Shown here piece after piece: positions 1 through 8,495 of a stretch of DNA of 64,000 nt. This stretch comes from Devosia ginsengisoli. Its GTDB lineage: Bacteria > Pseudomonadota > Alphaproteobacteria > Rhizobiales > Devosiaceae. The position numbers were made by a program, and so were the translations under genes. Under the pieces are notes generated by a model, which did no database searches, had not been told where the DNA came from, and was given only the letters and a program-made list of their open reading frames with translations. Each line of letters starts with the position of its first letter. The first letter of the stretch is position 1. The stretch is from the NCBI RefSeq assembly GCF_024707105.1, contig NZ_JANQAJ010000006.1:1-64000 (forward strand). The letters run 5' to 3'.

Positions 1-1
1 A

Positions 2-205
2 CGTCGCCTTCGCGCCGCTGTGACAGCATGCGCGCGTGACTTTATCCCTCACCATGACTATGTGCTGGTCGGACGACGGGAAGCGCTCAGCGAACCCTTC
101 GCCAAGCTGGTTGCCGATCTGAGTGCGCTGATCCAACGCGTACACACACCCAGATCGACAGACGAGCGCCAATCTTCCGGCCGCGGCCCACGGAAACCAA
201 GATAA
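2..205 (+). CDS. rnpA: Ribonuclease P protein component, C-terminal end (partial)
   Basis: The frame is open from the window edge to a TAA at 203-205. The visible 67 residues carry the C-terminal part of the RNase P protein family: a basic RRLRAA segment followed by HDYVLVGRREAL and a short amphipathic helix. RnpA binds the RNase P RNA and helps mature tRNA 5' ends. Its stop overlaps the yidC start by one base (TAATG), which implies translational coupling, and rnpA before yidC is the usual alphaproteobacterial order (yidD, often between them, is absent here). The N-terminal half and true start lie outside the window. The basic, poorly conserved tail is normal for this family. Confidence 0.85.
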   Translation, partial: RRLRAAVTACARDFIPHHDYVLVGRREALSEPFAKLVADLSALIQRVHTPRSTDERQSSGRGPRKPR

Positions 206-2034
206 TGGAAAACAATCGCAACATCATCCTGGCCATCGTGCTCAGCATGGTCGTGCTGTTCGGCTGGCAGTTCTTCGTGGCCGGCCCGCAACTGGAGCGG
301 GCCCAGCAGCAGGCCCAGATCGCCGCCGAGCAGCAGGCAGCGGCCGATGCCGCGCTGGCAACGCCGGCGACGCCGGGTGAAGCCGCCGCCACGCCCGCGC
401 CGACAGGCACGCAGACTTACGCCACGCGCGAGGAGGCGGTCGCCGCCAGCCAGCGCGTCAGCATCGACACCGAGGACCTGTCGGGCTCCATCAACCTGAC
501 CGGCGCCCGCATCGACGACCTGCGCCTCAAGCAGTATCGCGAGACGGTCGATGCGAATTCCCCGGTCATTACCCTGCTGACCCCGGCCGGCGTACCCAAT
601 GCCTATTTCGCCGAAGAGGGCTGGGTGCCGGTCACTGGTGCCAATATCGCGGTGCCGGACAGCCGGACGCAGTGGTCGATCGAAGGTGCCAATACCGCGC
701 TGACCACGACCACTCCCGTGACGCTGGCCTGGGACAATGGCGCTGGGCTGATCTTCCGCCGCACGATTTCGGTCGATGAGCATTACCTGTTCACCATCAG
801 CCAGGCGATCGAGAACCAGGGTACGGGCGATGTCGCCCTTTATCCCTATGCGCGGGTCGTCCGCCACAACACGCCCCATGTCGCGAACTTCTTCATCCAG
901 CATGAAGGCCCGCATGGCGTGCTGGGCGACAACAATCTCATTTCCAAGAAATATTCCGACCTGCAGAACGACCGGCAGGTGACCTACGAAAACACCTCGG
1001 GCTGGCTCGGCTTCTCGGACAAATACTGGGCCACGGCTGTGCTGCCGCCGGCCGGCACCGCGCTCAATGCGCGCTTCAACTGGTCCAACGCGGCCGGCTA
1101 TGACGACTACCAGACCTCCTATGTGGAAACCACGCCGGTCGTCGTCGCGGCAGGGGCCACGGCCACCCGCGAAAGCTACCTCTTTGCCGGCGCCAAGGAA
1201 GAATCGGTGATCTCGGCCTATCAGTCCCAATATGGCTTCGACCGGCTGGAACTGCTGATCGACTGGGGCTGGCTGCATTTCATCACCAAGCCGATGTATT
1301 ACCTGCTGAGCTTCCTTTACGGGATTCTGGGCAATTTCGGCCTCGCTGTGCTGGCCGTGACCGTCATCGTCAAGGCCATCTTCTTCCCGCTGGCCAACCG
1401 CTCCTATGCCTCCATGGCTGCCATGCGCCGCGTGCAGCCGGAGATGAAGGCCATCCAGGAGCGCCTCAAGGACGACCGCCCGGCCCAGCAGCAGGCGATG
1501 ATGGAGCTTTACCGCAAGGAAAAGATCAATCCGCTGTCCGGTTGCTGGCCGATCCTCATCCAGATCCCGGTCTTCTTCGCGCTCTATACGGTTATCTTCA
1601 TCAGCCTCGACATGCGCCATGCGCCGTTCTTCGGCTGGATTCAGGATCTGGCGGCGCCCGATCCGACCAATATCTTCACCCTGTTCGGCCTGATCCCGTG
1701 GGATCCGACCGTATTGCCCTTCATTGGCAGCTTCCTGCATCTGGGCATCTGGCCGGTCATCATGGGCATCACCATGTGGGTGCAGATGAAGCTCAATCCG
1801 CCGCCGCCCGACCCGACCCAGGCGATGATCTTCAACTGGATGCCCGTCATCTTCACCTTCATGCTGGGCACATTCCCGGCGGGCCTGGTGATCTACTGGG
1901 CATGGAACAACACGCTGTCGGTCACCCAGCAGTATTTCATCATGAAGCGCCACGGCGCCGAGGTGAACCTGCTCGGCAATATTCTCGATGCCTTCAAGCG
2001 CAAGCCCAAAACGGCCGAGCCCACCAAGTCCTGA
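205..2034 (+). CDS. yidC: Membrane protein insertase YidC
   Basis: A 609-residue protein of the Gram-negative YidC type (Oxa1/Alb3 superfamily), which inserts and folds inner-membrane proteins alone or with SecYEG. An N-terminal membrane anchor lies at about residues 6-27, followed by a Pro/Ala-rich linker and a periplasmic beta domain to about 350. The conserved five-helix core occupies about 355-585, with the groove arginine in the ANRSYASM segment near 396-402 and the [14 protein letters not shown] segment near 442-455. The length is typical. The ATG overlaps the rnpA stop. A strong hairpin terminator follows at 2062-2086, so engB is probably transcribed mostly from its own promoter. Confidence 0.97.
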   Translation: MENNRNIILAIVLSMVVLFGWQFFVAGPQLERAQQQAQIAAEQQAAADAALATPATPGEAAATPAPTGTQTYATREEAVAASQRVSIDTEDLSGSINLTGARIDDLRLKQYRETVDANSPVITLLTPAGVPNAYFAEEGWVPVTGANIAVPDSRTQWSIEGANTALTTTTPVTLAWDNGAGLIFRRTISVDEHYLFTISQAIENQGTGDVALYPYARVVRHNTPHVANFFIQHEGPHGVLGDNNLISKKYSDLQNDRQVTYENTSGWLGFSDKYWATAVLPPAGTALNARFNWSNAAGYDDYQTSYVETTPVVVAAGATATRESYLFAGAKEESVISAYQSQYGFDRLELLIDWGWLHFITKPMYYLLSFLYGILGNFGLAVLAVTVIVKAIFFPLANRSYASMAAMRRVQPEMKAIQERLKDDRPAQQQAMMELYRKEKINPLSGCWPILIQIPVFFALYTVIFISLDMRHAPFFGWIQDLAAPDPTNIFTLFGLIPWDPTVLPFIGSFLHLGIWPVIMGITMWVQMKLNPPPPDPTQAMIFNWMPVIFTFMLGTFPAGLVIYWAWNNTLSVTQQYFIMKRHGAEVNLLGNILDAFKRKPKTAEPTKS

Positions 2035-2061
2035 TCGTCACCATCGATCAGCCATGCTATT

Positions 2062-2086
2062 GCCCGCCGGAACACTTCCGGCGGGC
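2062..2086 (+). terminator. Rho-independent terminator after yidC
   Basis: A perfect 11-bp stem (GCCCGCCGGAA with TTCCGGCGGGC) with a 3-base loop lies 28 bases after the yidC stop and is followed by a short T/A-rich stretch. The tail is only partly T-rich, so termination may be incomplete. Confidence 0.75.
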
Positions 2087-2170
2087 TTAATATTTGTACG
2101 GCCGCGCTTCCGAACCGGAAAACCGGCAACCACTTTTCCTGGAAGCGCTAAAATTGAAGCGAGCAGCACC

Positions 2171-2815
2171 ATGAGCACTATCGATTACGCCCCCGACATG
2201 ATCGAGCGCGGCCGCCTGCTGTTCGCGCGGCCCTTCCTCTTCGTCAAAGGCTGCGTGCGCATTGCCGACCTGCCGCCGATGGACCGGGTCGAGATCGCTT
2301 TTGCCGGCCGTTCCAATGTCGGCAAGTCGAGCCTGATCAATGCGCTTTGCGGCACGTCCTCCCTGGCCCGCACCTCCAATACGCCCGGCCGCACGCAGGA
2401 ACTCAACATCTTCGAGAGCCAGAGCGAAAGCCTGCGCATCGTCGACATGCCCGGCTATGGCTATGCCAAGGCGCCCGAGGACAAGGTGCGGCAATGGACA
2501 AGGCTGATCCATCAATACCTCACCGGTCGTGCCACCCTGCGCCGCGTCTATGTGCTGGTCGACGGGCGGCACGGGCCCAAGGACAATGACCTCACCGTCA
2601 TGAATGAGCTCGACAAGGCCGCAGTCAGCTACCAGGTGGTCCTGACCAAGGCCGACAAGCCGTCGGCGGGTGAATTGACCAAGGTGATATCAGCCACCAA
2701 GGCCGCCATAACAAAGCGCCCCGCAGCCCATCCGCATGTCATCCTGACCTCGAGCCTCAAAGGCGAGGGGCTGCGCGAACTGCGCACCGAAATCGCCTTG
2801 CTGCTGGAAAGCTGA
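2171..2815 (+). CDS. engB: Ribosome biogenesis GTP-binding protein EngB (YihA/YsxC)
   Basis: A 214-residue GTPase of the TrmE-Era-EngA-EngB family, needed for large-subunit assembly. Motifs are all in place: G1 GRSNVGKSS at 46-54, G3 DMPGYGYA at 92-99, G4 TKAD at 159-162 and G5 TSSLKGEG at 193-200. The frame is open further upstream, but the ATG at 2171 gives the usual family length and N-terminus (arm ending in FVKG), so it was preferred. The gene follows yidC as in most Rhizobiales; however, argB, its usual next neighbour, lies 3.9 kb downstream beyond a leftward gene block. Confidence 0.96.
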   Translation: MSTIDYAPDMIERGRLLFARPFLFVKGCVRIADLPPMDRVEIAFAGRSNVGKSSLINALCGTSSLARTSNTPGRTQELNIFESQSESLRIVDMPGYGYAKAPEDKVRQWTRLIHQYLTGRATLRRVYVLVDGRHGPKDNDLTVMNELDKAAVSYQVVLTKADKPSAGELTKVISATKAAITKRPAAHPHVILTSSLKGEGLRELRTEIALLLES

Positions 2816-2827
2816 TCAGGCCTCGGC

Positions 2828-3223
2828 CTACCGCGTCGTACAGGCCACCCAGCGCCGCAGGATTTCGCTCAATGCGGCCGACCGGCTGGCCAGCTCATCG
2901 GCATCGCGGAAGGTGATGACACCACGATCGGGCGCGGCCCAACTGATCAGCCTGTCCGGGTCTTCGAAGCGGAAGAAGTCGTCGGCACCGGCCTTGGCGC
3001 CACGGTGCAGGATCAGCTGCACCCGGTCGCCGGGATGCAGGCGCATGGTGATACGGTCATCGTCGCCCAGCCCGAAGCTCGGGGCGTTCCACTTGATGCG
3101 CTCGACCAGGTCGGGCACCGCCGCCAGGATCACCAGCCGCAAAGCCGCAACATCGGCCTTGCGAGCGTGCTGGAGTCCATCGAGATAGGCATCAACGGCA
3201 CCGAGCTTTTCCGCCACAGCCAT
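2828..3223 (-). CDS. DUF1801 (YdhG-like) domain protein
   Basis: A 131-residue protein starting at ATG 3223, one base after the stop of the upstream amidotransferase gene (TGA-C-ATG), so the two are probably co-transcribed and translationally coupled. The sequence has the pattern of DUF1801 proteins: an N-terminal helix pair, then a WNAPSFG segment near the middle, an IMLHRGAK-like strand and a C-terminal helix. The molecular function of DUF1801 proteins is not established. A longer in-frame start exists upstream but would overlap the neighbouring gene. It ends 12 bases from the convergent engB stop. Confidence 0.75.
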   Translation of the reverse strand: MAVAEKLGAVDAYLDGLQHARKADVAALRLVILAAVPDLVERIKWNAPSFGLGDDDRITMRLHPGDRVQLILHRGAKAGADDFFRFEDPDRLISWAAPDRGVITFRDADELASRSAALSEILRRWVACTTR

Positions 3224-3224
3224 G

Positions 3225-3932
3225 TCAGCGCCCCCTGAAAAACTGCCCGATATAGCCAGCAACGTCCGCGCTGTGCGACGGGGTGGCAATGGAGGAGATG
3301 GCGGTTTCCACTATTTCATCCGGCGCCTTGCCGCGCCGCAGCTCGGCCAGCGCCAGCGTATAGTCGTCCTGGAATTCGGGATGCGGCTGGAAACTCAGCG
3401 CCGCGCCATTGCGATAGGCGAGCCCGGCATTGGGGGTGAAATCGGAGCCCAGGATCACTTCGGCTTCGGCGGGCGGCACAATCACCTGGTCCTGATGCGA
3501 GCAGGCCACCGCCAGCGCCGCCGGCGCCGCAGTCATGAAATCGGGCCGCCCTTTCACCGCATAGGTATGCCGACCCAGGCCCCAGCCCTTTTCGGACTTG
3601 CGCACATCCCCGCCCAGCGCATCGGCCATGATCTGGTGACCGAAGCACACGCCGAGCATGGGGGTCTTGCGGCCATAGGCGTCGCGGATGAAGGCCCGCA
3701 GCGGATCGAGCCAGGCATAGTCGTCATAAACGCCAGCCGGCGAACCGGTCAGAACAATACCCTCCAGTTCCCCCGGATCGGGCAGCGCCGCGCCGTCGGA
3801 CACCGGCACCATGTCATAGGTGAAGCCCTGCCCCGTCCCATCGAACATGGTCTCGAACATCTTGCGATAGGGACCGAACCGGTCGCGCAGCGGCAAGGGG
3901 ACTTCGCCGGTCTGGATAATGGTGAGCTTCAT
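3225..3932 (-). CDS. Class I glutamine amidotransferase-like protein
   Basis: A 235-residue stand-alone GATase1 domain similar to GuaA-N-terminal-like proteins. The catalytic triad is visible: nucleophile Cys96 in GVCFGHQ and the His184/Glu186 pair in the QPHPEF motif. A stand-alone domain with no synthetase partner usually acts as a small-molecule or gamma-glutamyl hydrolase, or as a subunit of an unlinked enzyme; the substrate cannot be told from sequence. It lies directly upstream of the DUF1801 gene and downstream of msrB. The start ATG at 3932 gives a clean N-terminal beta strand. Confidence 0.85.
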   Translation of the reverse strand: MKLTIIQTGEVPLPLRDRFGPYRKMFETMFDGTGQGFTYDMVPVSDGAALPDPGELEGIVLTGSPAGVYDDYAWLDPLRAFIRDAYGRKTPMLGVCFGHQIMADALGGDVRKSEKGWGLGRHTYAVKGRPDFMTAAPAALAVACSHQDQVIVPPAEAEVILGSDFTPNAGLAYRNGAALSFQPHPEFQDDYTLALAELRRGKAPDEIVETAISSIATPSHSADVAGYIGQFFRGR

Positions 3933-4007
3933 GGACAGGTCCGCAGAGTGGCCCCTGTCGATAGCGGGAAAACAGGGCGCGACGCAACACCCTGCCCGTC
4001 CGCGGCC

Positions 4008-4505
4008 TTAAGCTGGAATGAACTTCAGTGCCAACCCGTCAATGCAATAGCGCAGGCCGGTGGGCGGAGGACCATCCTCGAACACGTGCCCCTGATGGCC
4101 ACCGCAATTGCTGCAATGGACTTCCGTCCGGACCATGCCGAATGTGTTGTCGACATTGGTGCCCAGGGCGTCGGGAATGAAGGTGTAGAAGCTCGGCCAG
4201 CCCGTGCCGCTATCGAACTTGGTGGCCGATTCAAACAGCGGCTGGTCGCAGCCGGCGCAGGCGAAAATGCCTTCGCGGTGCTCGTCGAGCAAGGGCGAGG
4301 TGAAGGGACGTTCGGTGCCTTCTTCACGCAGGATGTAATAGGCGTCGGGGGAGAGCCGGGCGCGCCATTCGGCGTCGGTCAGCTTGAACGGGAAGTCGCC
4401 CTCGGCCGCAATGGTCGCGCCGGTGGGGCGCAGGACGCTGAAGGCAGCGAGCGCGGCTATAGCGGTGCCCCCGAGCAGCATTGTGCGACGATCGATCGTG
4501 GCCAT
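4008..4505 (-). CDS. msrB: Peptide-methionine (R)-S-oxide reductase MsrB, Tat-exported
   Basis: A 165-residue MsrB that reduces methionine-R-sulfoxide in oxidised proteins. Zinc-binding cysteine pairs are C83/C86 and C131/C134, and the catalytic cysteine is C154 in LRYCIDG; GTGWPSF and GGHQGHVFEDGP are family hallmarks. The N-terminus carries a twin-arginine signal (DRRTMLLGG, R6/R7) followed by a hydrophobic stretch to about residue 33, so the enzyme is probably exported folded to the periplasm. The start at 4505 places the twin arginines near the N-terminus; an alternative ATG lies nine codons upstream. It is grouped with a fasciclin protein and an ECF sigma system, which fits an envelope oxidative-stress module. 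Confidence 0.93.
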   Translation of the reverse strand: MATIDRRTMLLGGTAIAALAAFSVLRPTGATIAAEGDFPFKLTDAEWRARLSPDAYYILREEGTERPFTSPLLDEHREGIFACAGCDQPLFESATKFDSGTGWPSFYTFIPDALGTNVDNTFGMVRTEVHCSNCGGHQGHVFEDGPPPTGLRYCIDGLALKFIPA

Positions 4506-4572
4506 GTCTCTTCCCTCCGATCCGACAGCCACCCTACAGCCCCGACAGGGGCGATGGCAGTCAAGTTGTGGT

Positions 4573-4596
4573 GAGAGGCCGTCGTAACGGCCTCTC
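4573..4596. terminator. Hairpin in the gap between msrB and the fasciclin gene
   Basis: A perfect 10-bp stem (GAGAGGCCGT with ACGGCCTCTC) with a 4-base loop lies in the 151-base gap downstream of the fasciclin gene on the minus strand. There is no clear T-run, so it could be a weak terminator or an RNA-stability element. Confidence 0.5.
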
Positions 4597-4631
4597 TATG
4601 GGCGCCATTCGCAGCAGCGCCGCTTTTGGTT

Positions 4632-4656
4632 ACAGAGCCGGCCGATGGCCGGCCTG
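4632..4656 (-). terminator. Hairpin immediately after the fasciclin gene
   Basis: GCCGGCC pairs with GGCCGGC across a 3-base loop, extended by ACAG/CTGT with one bulged base. It begins directly after the fasciclin stop codon on the minus strand. The downstream tail has no T-run, so the terminator role is tentative. Confidence 0.4.
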
Positions 4657-5220
4657 TTACATGGCCGATTTGGGAGTCAGCACGGCGTCGATCACATGGA
4701 TCACGCCATTGGACTGGATCACGTCGGCAATGGTCACATTGGCTACAGTGCCATTCTCGTCGGTCACGGTCACCTTGCCGTCAGCGGCCTTGAGCGTCAG
4801 CTTGCAGCCGCCCACGGTGTCCACGACATGCTCGCCGCCATCGGCTTCGACCATGCCGACAATGTCGGTGGAGAGCGCCTTGGCCGGGATGACGTGACAG
4901 GCCAGGATGGTCGACAGCATCTCCTTGTTTTCCGGCTTCAGGAGGGTTTCGACCGCCCCTTCCGGCAGGGCGTCGAAGGCGGCATTGACCGGGGCCAGCA
5001 CGGTGAACGGGCCTTCGCCCGACAGCGTCTCGACCAGGCCTGCGGCCTGGACGGCGGCAACCAGCGTCGTGTGGTCGGCCGAGTTCACGGCATTTTCGAC
5101 GATGTTCTTGTCGGCAAACATGGCGGCACCGCCCACCATCGGATTGTCCTGCGCAAAGGCAGCGCCCGAGAGAGCGGAGACGGAGAGCATGGCGGCAAGG
5201 GTGAGTGCGCGGAAATTCAT
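4657..5220 (-). CDS. Secreted fasciclin (FAS1) domain protein
   Basis: A 187-residue protein with a Sec signal peptide (cleavage likely after AAFA near residue 24) and a single FAS1 domain. The conserved parts are visible: GPFTVLAPVNAAFDALP near the middle, then LACHVIPA and NGVIHVIDAVLTP at the end. FAS1 proteins mediate adhesion in the periplasm or at the cell surface. The ATG at 5220 was chosen because it follows a GGAAGGAA-type ribosome-binding site and starts the signal peptide. It lies next to an anti-sigma/ECF sigma pair, with a candidate ECF-type promoter in the gap. It is therefore a likely regulon member; this is inferred from context. Confidence 0.93.
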   Translation of the reverse strand: MNFRALTLAAMLSVSALSGAAFAQDNPMVGGAAMFADKNIVENAVNSADHTTLVAAVQAAGLVETLSGEGPFTVLAPVNAAFDALPEGAVETLLKPENKEMLSTILACHVIPAKALSTDIVGMVEADGGEHVVDTVGGCKLTLKAADGKVTVTDENGTVANVTIADVIQSNGVIHVIDAVLTPKSAM

Positions 5221-5272
5221 TTGTCGTTCCTTCCTGTGTTTCCTTCCCATTCTTTCGGCTGGGACAGGGGAA

Positions 5273-5301
5273 GGTACGGAGGGGTGACGGAAAGAGTTTC
5301 A
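5273..5301 (-). promoter_or_regulatory. Candidate ECF-sigma promoter of the fasciclin gene
   Basis: On the minus strand TGAAAC (5296-5301) is followed after 16 bases by CCGTACC (5273-5279), about 50 bases upstream of the fasciclin start. The layout (AAC-containing -35, CGT-containing -10) resembles ECF-dependent promoters. No identical copy was found upstream of the sigma gene itself, so the assignment is tentative. Confidence 0.35.
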
Positions 5302-5310
5302 GGCTCGATA

Positions 5311-6021
5311 CTAAATCCGCGTCACCGCCCCCTTGGCGACGATCGGGCCGGTCGGCGCGCCGCTGGGCGAGCCGCCTTCGGGTTCGAGCGTGATGGCCAG
5401 CACAGAGCCTTCGCCCCAACCGGCCAGGATTTCGGGCGCGATGGTGACAGTGCTGCGTTCGCCGACCGGGATGACACCCATGGAGACGGGTGCATTGTCG
5501 CCCTGGATGGCCCAGAGTTCGAAATCGCGATCCGGCACATCTTCGCCCGACAGCGCCGTCAGCCGCACCGAGCCGCTGCCGTCATAGAGCGCGACGAATT
5601 TGACGTCGCTCCCCTCTTCCTCGAGCGCGGCGACGAGCTGGGTGGTGAGCGTGCCCACATCGGGCGCCGGTTGCAGCAGATTGAAGCCGATTGCCGCAAT
5701 GGCGACAGCCAGCGCCCCGGCGGCGATGCCGCGCCAAATCAGCAGATTCTCCCACAGGGAAACGCGTTTCTGCCCTTCGCCAAAGGCGCGGGCCTCGATG
5801 GCGGCATAGAGATGGGCGGGCGGGGGCACTTCCGCATATTCGTCATCGAGCGCGGCAAAGCGCGCAACCCAGAAATCGCGCTCGGCCCGCAGACCCGCAT
5901 CCGCCTCGATCAGGCGGCCGACACGTTCATGCTCGCTGGTCGAGAGCAGGCCGAGCACATATTCGGCCACCAGGGCGTTGCGCCCTTCATGATCTCCGCC
6001 GATGTCGTCGCTCGCGCTCAT
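5311..6021 (-). CDS. Anti-sigma factor, RskA-like
   Basis: A 236-residue single-pass membrane protein. An acidic N-terminal cytoplasmic region (about 1-90) contains the YVLGLLSTSEHERV helix typical of anti-sigma domains, a membrane segment follows at about 93-116, and the C-terminal part has the periplasmic RskA fold pattern (FELWAIQGD, MGVIPVG, LAITLEPEGGS). It should bind and silence the ECF sigma factor encoded just upstream. The start ATG at 6021 overlaps the sigma stop in an ATGA arrangement, which ensures equimolar synthesis; a GTG four codons upstream is possible but less likely. The fasciclin gene follows in the same direction. Confidence 0.88.
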   Translation of the reverse strand: MSASDDIGGDHEGRNALVAEYVLGLLSTSEHERVGRLIEADAGLRAERDFWVARFAALDDEYAEVPPPAHLYAAIEARAFGEGQKRVSLWENLLIWRGIAAGALAVAIAAIGFNLLQPAPDVGTLTTQLVAALEEEGSDVKFVALYDGSGSVRLTALSGEDVPDRDFELWAIQGDNAPVSMGVIPVGERSTVTIAPEILAGWGEGSVLAITLEPEGGSPSGAPTGPIVAKGAVTRI

Positions 6022-6569
6022 GTCGTGAGGCACTCTTTCAGTTTGATGAGACTCCGGCGCAGCCAGGTCCGCATCGTGTTGAGAGGCACGGCAAAACGCG
6101 ATGCCAGTTCCTCATAGCTATAGCCATCGAGATAGGCACCGCGCACCGCTTCGGCACGATCGGGATCGAGCGTGCCCAGGCAATGTTCGATCCGGCCACG
6201 CTCCTCGCTGTCTGCAGCGGCGCGTTCCGGGCTCGGGCCGCTATCGGGAATCTCCAGCGCCACGTCGATATCGTCGGCGGCCGGACGGCGCGCCCGCAGC
6301 TTGTCGAGCGCATGATTGCGCGCCACCGCCACCAGCCAGCTGATCGGGCTGGTATTTCCGGCCACATAGCGATCCGCCCGCTGCCAGATTTTCACATAGA
6401 CCTCCTGGATGGCCTCTTCGGCCTCCGAACGGTCCTTCAAGATACGCAGGGTCACCCCGAAGAGTTTCGCGCTGGTCCGCTCGTAGAGCAGGCGGAAAGC
6501 GGCCCGGTCGCGCAGGGCACAGCGGGCGATGAGATCGGCGATGTCCCGCGACGGGGCTGTGGTGGACAT
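6018..6569 (-). CDS. ECF-family RNA polymerase sigma factor
   Basis: A 183-residue sigma-70 family protein with only regions 2 and 4, as in ECF sigma factors. Region 2 spans about 24-92 (AEEAIQEVYVKIWQRADRY and the WLVAVARNHALDKLR segment) and region 4 about 128-180 (DGYSYEELASRFAVPLNTMRT with a C-terminal recognition helix). The ATG at 6569 has a GGGAGG site upstream. It is co-transcribed with its RskA-type anti-sigma through an ATGA overlap. The pairing with RskA suggests a SigK-like class responding to an envelope signal. Target genes probably include the adjacent fasciclin gene, but that is inference. Confidence 0.93.
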   Translation of the reverse strand: MSTTAPSRDIADLIARCALRDRAAFRLLYERTSAKLFGVTLRILKDRSEAEEAIQEVYVKIWQRADRYVAGNTSPISWLVAVARNHALDKLRARRPAADDIDVALEIPDSGPSPERAAADSEERGRIEHCLGTLDPDRAEAVRGAYLDGYSYEELASRFAVPLNTMRTWLRRSLIKLKECLTT

Positions 6570-6728
6570 GAAACCGGTCTGCCTCCCGACATGGGCATAT
6601 CGGCCCAGTCCGAGAACGCAACAGACCTTAAAAAGGATCAATGCGCAAATGCCGCATAAGCGTCTTTTCCTTTGGGCATTGATGTTCTAGACCCGTTGCG
6701 GTCTCAATAGGGACTGCTTGCCAACAGA

Positions 6729-7640
6729 ATGGGTCTGTCCATGACTGATCAGCCTTCGACCGACCGGTTCAGCCACGACGCCGGCATCCTCGCCCAGGCC
6801 CTGCCCTATATGCAGCGCTACGAGGGCAAGACCGTCGTGGTGAAATATGGCGGCCACGCCATGGGCGACCTCAAGCTCGGCCAGGCCTTCGCGCGCGATA
6901 TCGCGCTGCTCAAGCAATCCAAGGTCAATCCGATCGTGGTGCATGGTGGCGGGCCGCAGATCGCCTCCATGCTCAAGAATCTGGGCATCGAATCCAAGTT
7001 CGAGGGCGGCTTGCGCGTCACCGATGCGCGGACCATGGAAGTGGTCGAGATGGTGCTGGCCGGCTCGATCAACAAGGAAATCGTGGCGCTGATCAATGCC
7101 GAGGGCGAATGGGCCATCGGGCTCTGCGGCAAGGACGGCAACATGGTCTTCGCCAAGAAGGCCGAAAAGACCATCAAGGACCCGACCTCCAATATCGAGA
7201 AAGTGCTCGATCTCGGCTTTGTCGGCGAGCCCGTCGAAGTCGATCGCACCCTGCTCGACCTGCTGGCTCGCTCCGAGATGATCCCGGTCATCGCCCCGGT
7301 GGCGCCCGGCCGCGACGGCAACACCTACAATATCAATGCCGATACCTTTGCCGGGGCCATTGCCGGCTCGCTCGGCGCCAAGCGCCTGCTGTTCCTCACC
7401 GACGTGCCGGGCGTGCTCGACCGCAACGGCACGCTCATCCCAGAACTCAGCGTGCGCGAGGCCAAGGACCTGATTGCCGATGGTACCATTTCAGGCGGCA
7501 TGATCCCCAAGGTCGAAACCTGCCTCGAAGCGCTCGACAATGGCGTGGAGGGCGTGGTGATCCTCAACGGCAAGATGCCCCATGTCGTCCTGGTCGAGCT
7601 CTTCACCGAATTCGGCGCCGGCACGCTGATCGTACGCTAG
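6729..7640 (+). CDS. argB: Acetylglutamate kinase ArgB
   Basis: A 303-residue amino-acid kinase that phosphorylates N-acetylglutamate in the second step of arginine synthesis. The N-terminal [10 protein letters not shown] and VVHGGGPQI motifs (ATP and substrate binding), [10 protein letters not shown] and the C-terminal [10 protein letters not shown] segment are family signatures. The N-terminal helix before the first strand is typical of the arginine-sensitive hexameric ArgB. ATG 6729 and ATG 6741 are both possible starts; neither has a strong ribosome-binding site. In related genomes argB directly follows engB; here a 3.9-kb leftward block intervenes. Confidence 0.97.
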   Translation: MGLSMTDQPSTDRFSHDAGILAQALPYMQRYEGKTVVVKYGGHAMGDLKLGQAFARDIALLKQSKVNPIVVHGGGPQIASMLKNLGIESKFEGGLRVTDARTMEVVEMVLAGSINKEIVALINAEGEWAIGLCGKDGNMVFAKKAEKTIKDPTSNIEKVLDLGFVGEPVEVDRTLLDLLARSEMIPVIAPVAPGRDGNTYNINADTFAGAIAGSLGAKRLLFLTDVPGVLDRNGTLIPELSVREAKDLIADGTISGGMIPKVETCLEALDNGVEGVVILNGKMPHVVLVELFTEFGAGTLIVR

Positions 7641-7677
7641 GACAAACCACCGCGTTGACGTTTCGCTAACCATTTGG

Positions 7678-7706
7678 CACATCCCGGTCGAATTGGCCGG
7701 GATGTG
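7678..7706 (+). terminator. Hairpin after argB
   Basis: CACATCCCGG pairs perfectly with CCGGGATGTG across a 9-base loop, 38 bases after the argB stop. There is no T-run, so it may terminate weakly, protect the mRNA 3' end, or sit in the leader of the next gene. Confidence 0.4.
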
Positions 7707-7777
7707 GCGCTTATGGCATAGCCCGGTCCGGACAAGTCGTGGCAAATTTTAGCCATCAGGTTTGCGGGGTTTTTGTC

Positions 7778-8443
7778 ATGCGTAAGGAATTCAAGCTGGC
7801 GGCAGCGGCCGGCATCGCGGTAATCGGCTCGGCCGGGGCCGCACAGGCCCAGTCGATGATGGCGCCGGTCGTCACCAGCGGCATGTATCAGCCGACATAT
7901 TCGGCCTGGGATGGCTTCTATGTCGGCGCGCAGGGCAGCCTGGTTGCCATGAAGAGCCACGAGATTGCCCCGGGCATCCTGGCAGGCGAACAGCTTCTCG
8001 GCGACATCGGCGGCAGCGCCGGGGTGTTCGCGGGTTACCGCTACCAGCTCAATGACTGGCTGGTGCTGGGCGTCGATGGCGAAGTCAACAATGTCGCCAC
8101 GCAGTTCGAATATAACGGCGCCCAGAATTACGGTGCGCTCAAGTGGGATGCGGCCGTACGGGCCACACTGAGTTATCCGGTGGCGCCCAATGTGCTGGCC
8201 TATGGCACGGTCGGCTATTCATGGGGCCATTTTGATCTCAGCCCCAGCCGTGGCGGCGTCAGCACGGAATTCACCGCCAGCGGCTTCCAGCTTGGTCTGG
8301 GTGTCGACATGATGGTCACCGAAAACCTCATGGCCCGCCTCAACGCCACCTGGACCCATTATGGCGTCAACACCGTGCCGGGCGGCGGCACCAGCGAACC
8401 GAGCAATTCGGTCGTTCGCGCAGGTCTGGCCTGGAAGTTCTAG
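7778..8443 (+). CDS. Outer-membrane beta-barrel protein, Omp25/Omp31-like
   Basis: A 221-residue protein with a Sec signal peptide ending near AAQAQ (residue 24). Repeated aromatic-alternating strands (WDGFYVGAQGSL, VFAGYRYQLNDWLVLGVDGEV, AYGTVGYSWGHFDL) and a C-terminal strand ending in LAWKF with a terminal phenylalanine are hallmarks of small outer-membrane barrels recognised by the BAM machinery. It probably forms an eight-stranded barrel in the outer membrane. The start ATG 7778 with a GGGG-type site upstream was chosen because it opens the signal peptide. It is monocistronic, with a bidirectional terminator downstream. Confidence 0.9.
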   Translation: MRKEFKLAAAAGIAVIGSAGAAQAQSMMAPVVTSGMYQPTYSAWDGFYVGAQGSLVAMKSHEIAPGILAGEQLLGDIGGSAGVFAGYRYQLNDWLVLGVDGEVNNVATQFEYNGAQNYGALKWDAAVRATLSYPVAPNVLAYGTVGYSWGHFDLSPSRGGVSTEFTASGFQLGLGVDMMVTENLMARLNATWTHYGVNTVPGGGTSEPSNSVVRAGLAWKF

Positions 8444-8465
8444 AACCAATACGACCGGAATCAAA

Positions 8466-8488
8466 AAGGCCGCCCATTGGGCGGCCTT
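8466..8488. terminator. Bidirectional terminator between the omp and MFS genes
   Basis: A perfect 10-bp stem (AAGGCCGCCC with GGGCGGCCTT) with a 3-base loop lies between two convergent genes. The minus-strand tail is TTTTTGA, giving a good terminator for the MFS gene; the plus-strand tail is weaker (TCGCATTT). Confidence 0.85.
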
Positions 8489-8495
8489 CGCATTT

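Noticed and set aside
58..1953. A 631-codon open frame antisense to yidC
   Set aside because: It mirrors yidC codon structure, has no recognisable domain and no ribosome-binding site; long antisense frames are expected in GC-rich DNA.
3222..4574. A 450-codon plus-strand open frame across the amidotransferase and msrB genes
   Set aside because: It lies opposite two genes with intact catalytic motifs and has an Arg/Gly/His-rich composition typical of shadow frames.
6570..6700. TGATCC-containing stretch upstream of the ECF sigma gene as an RpoE/ChrR-type promoter
   Set aside because: No fitting -10 element at the right distance, and the partner anti-sigma is RskA-like rather than ChrR.
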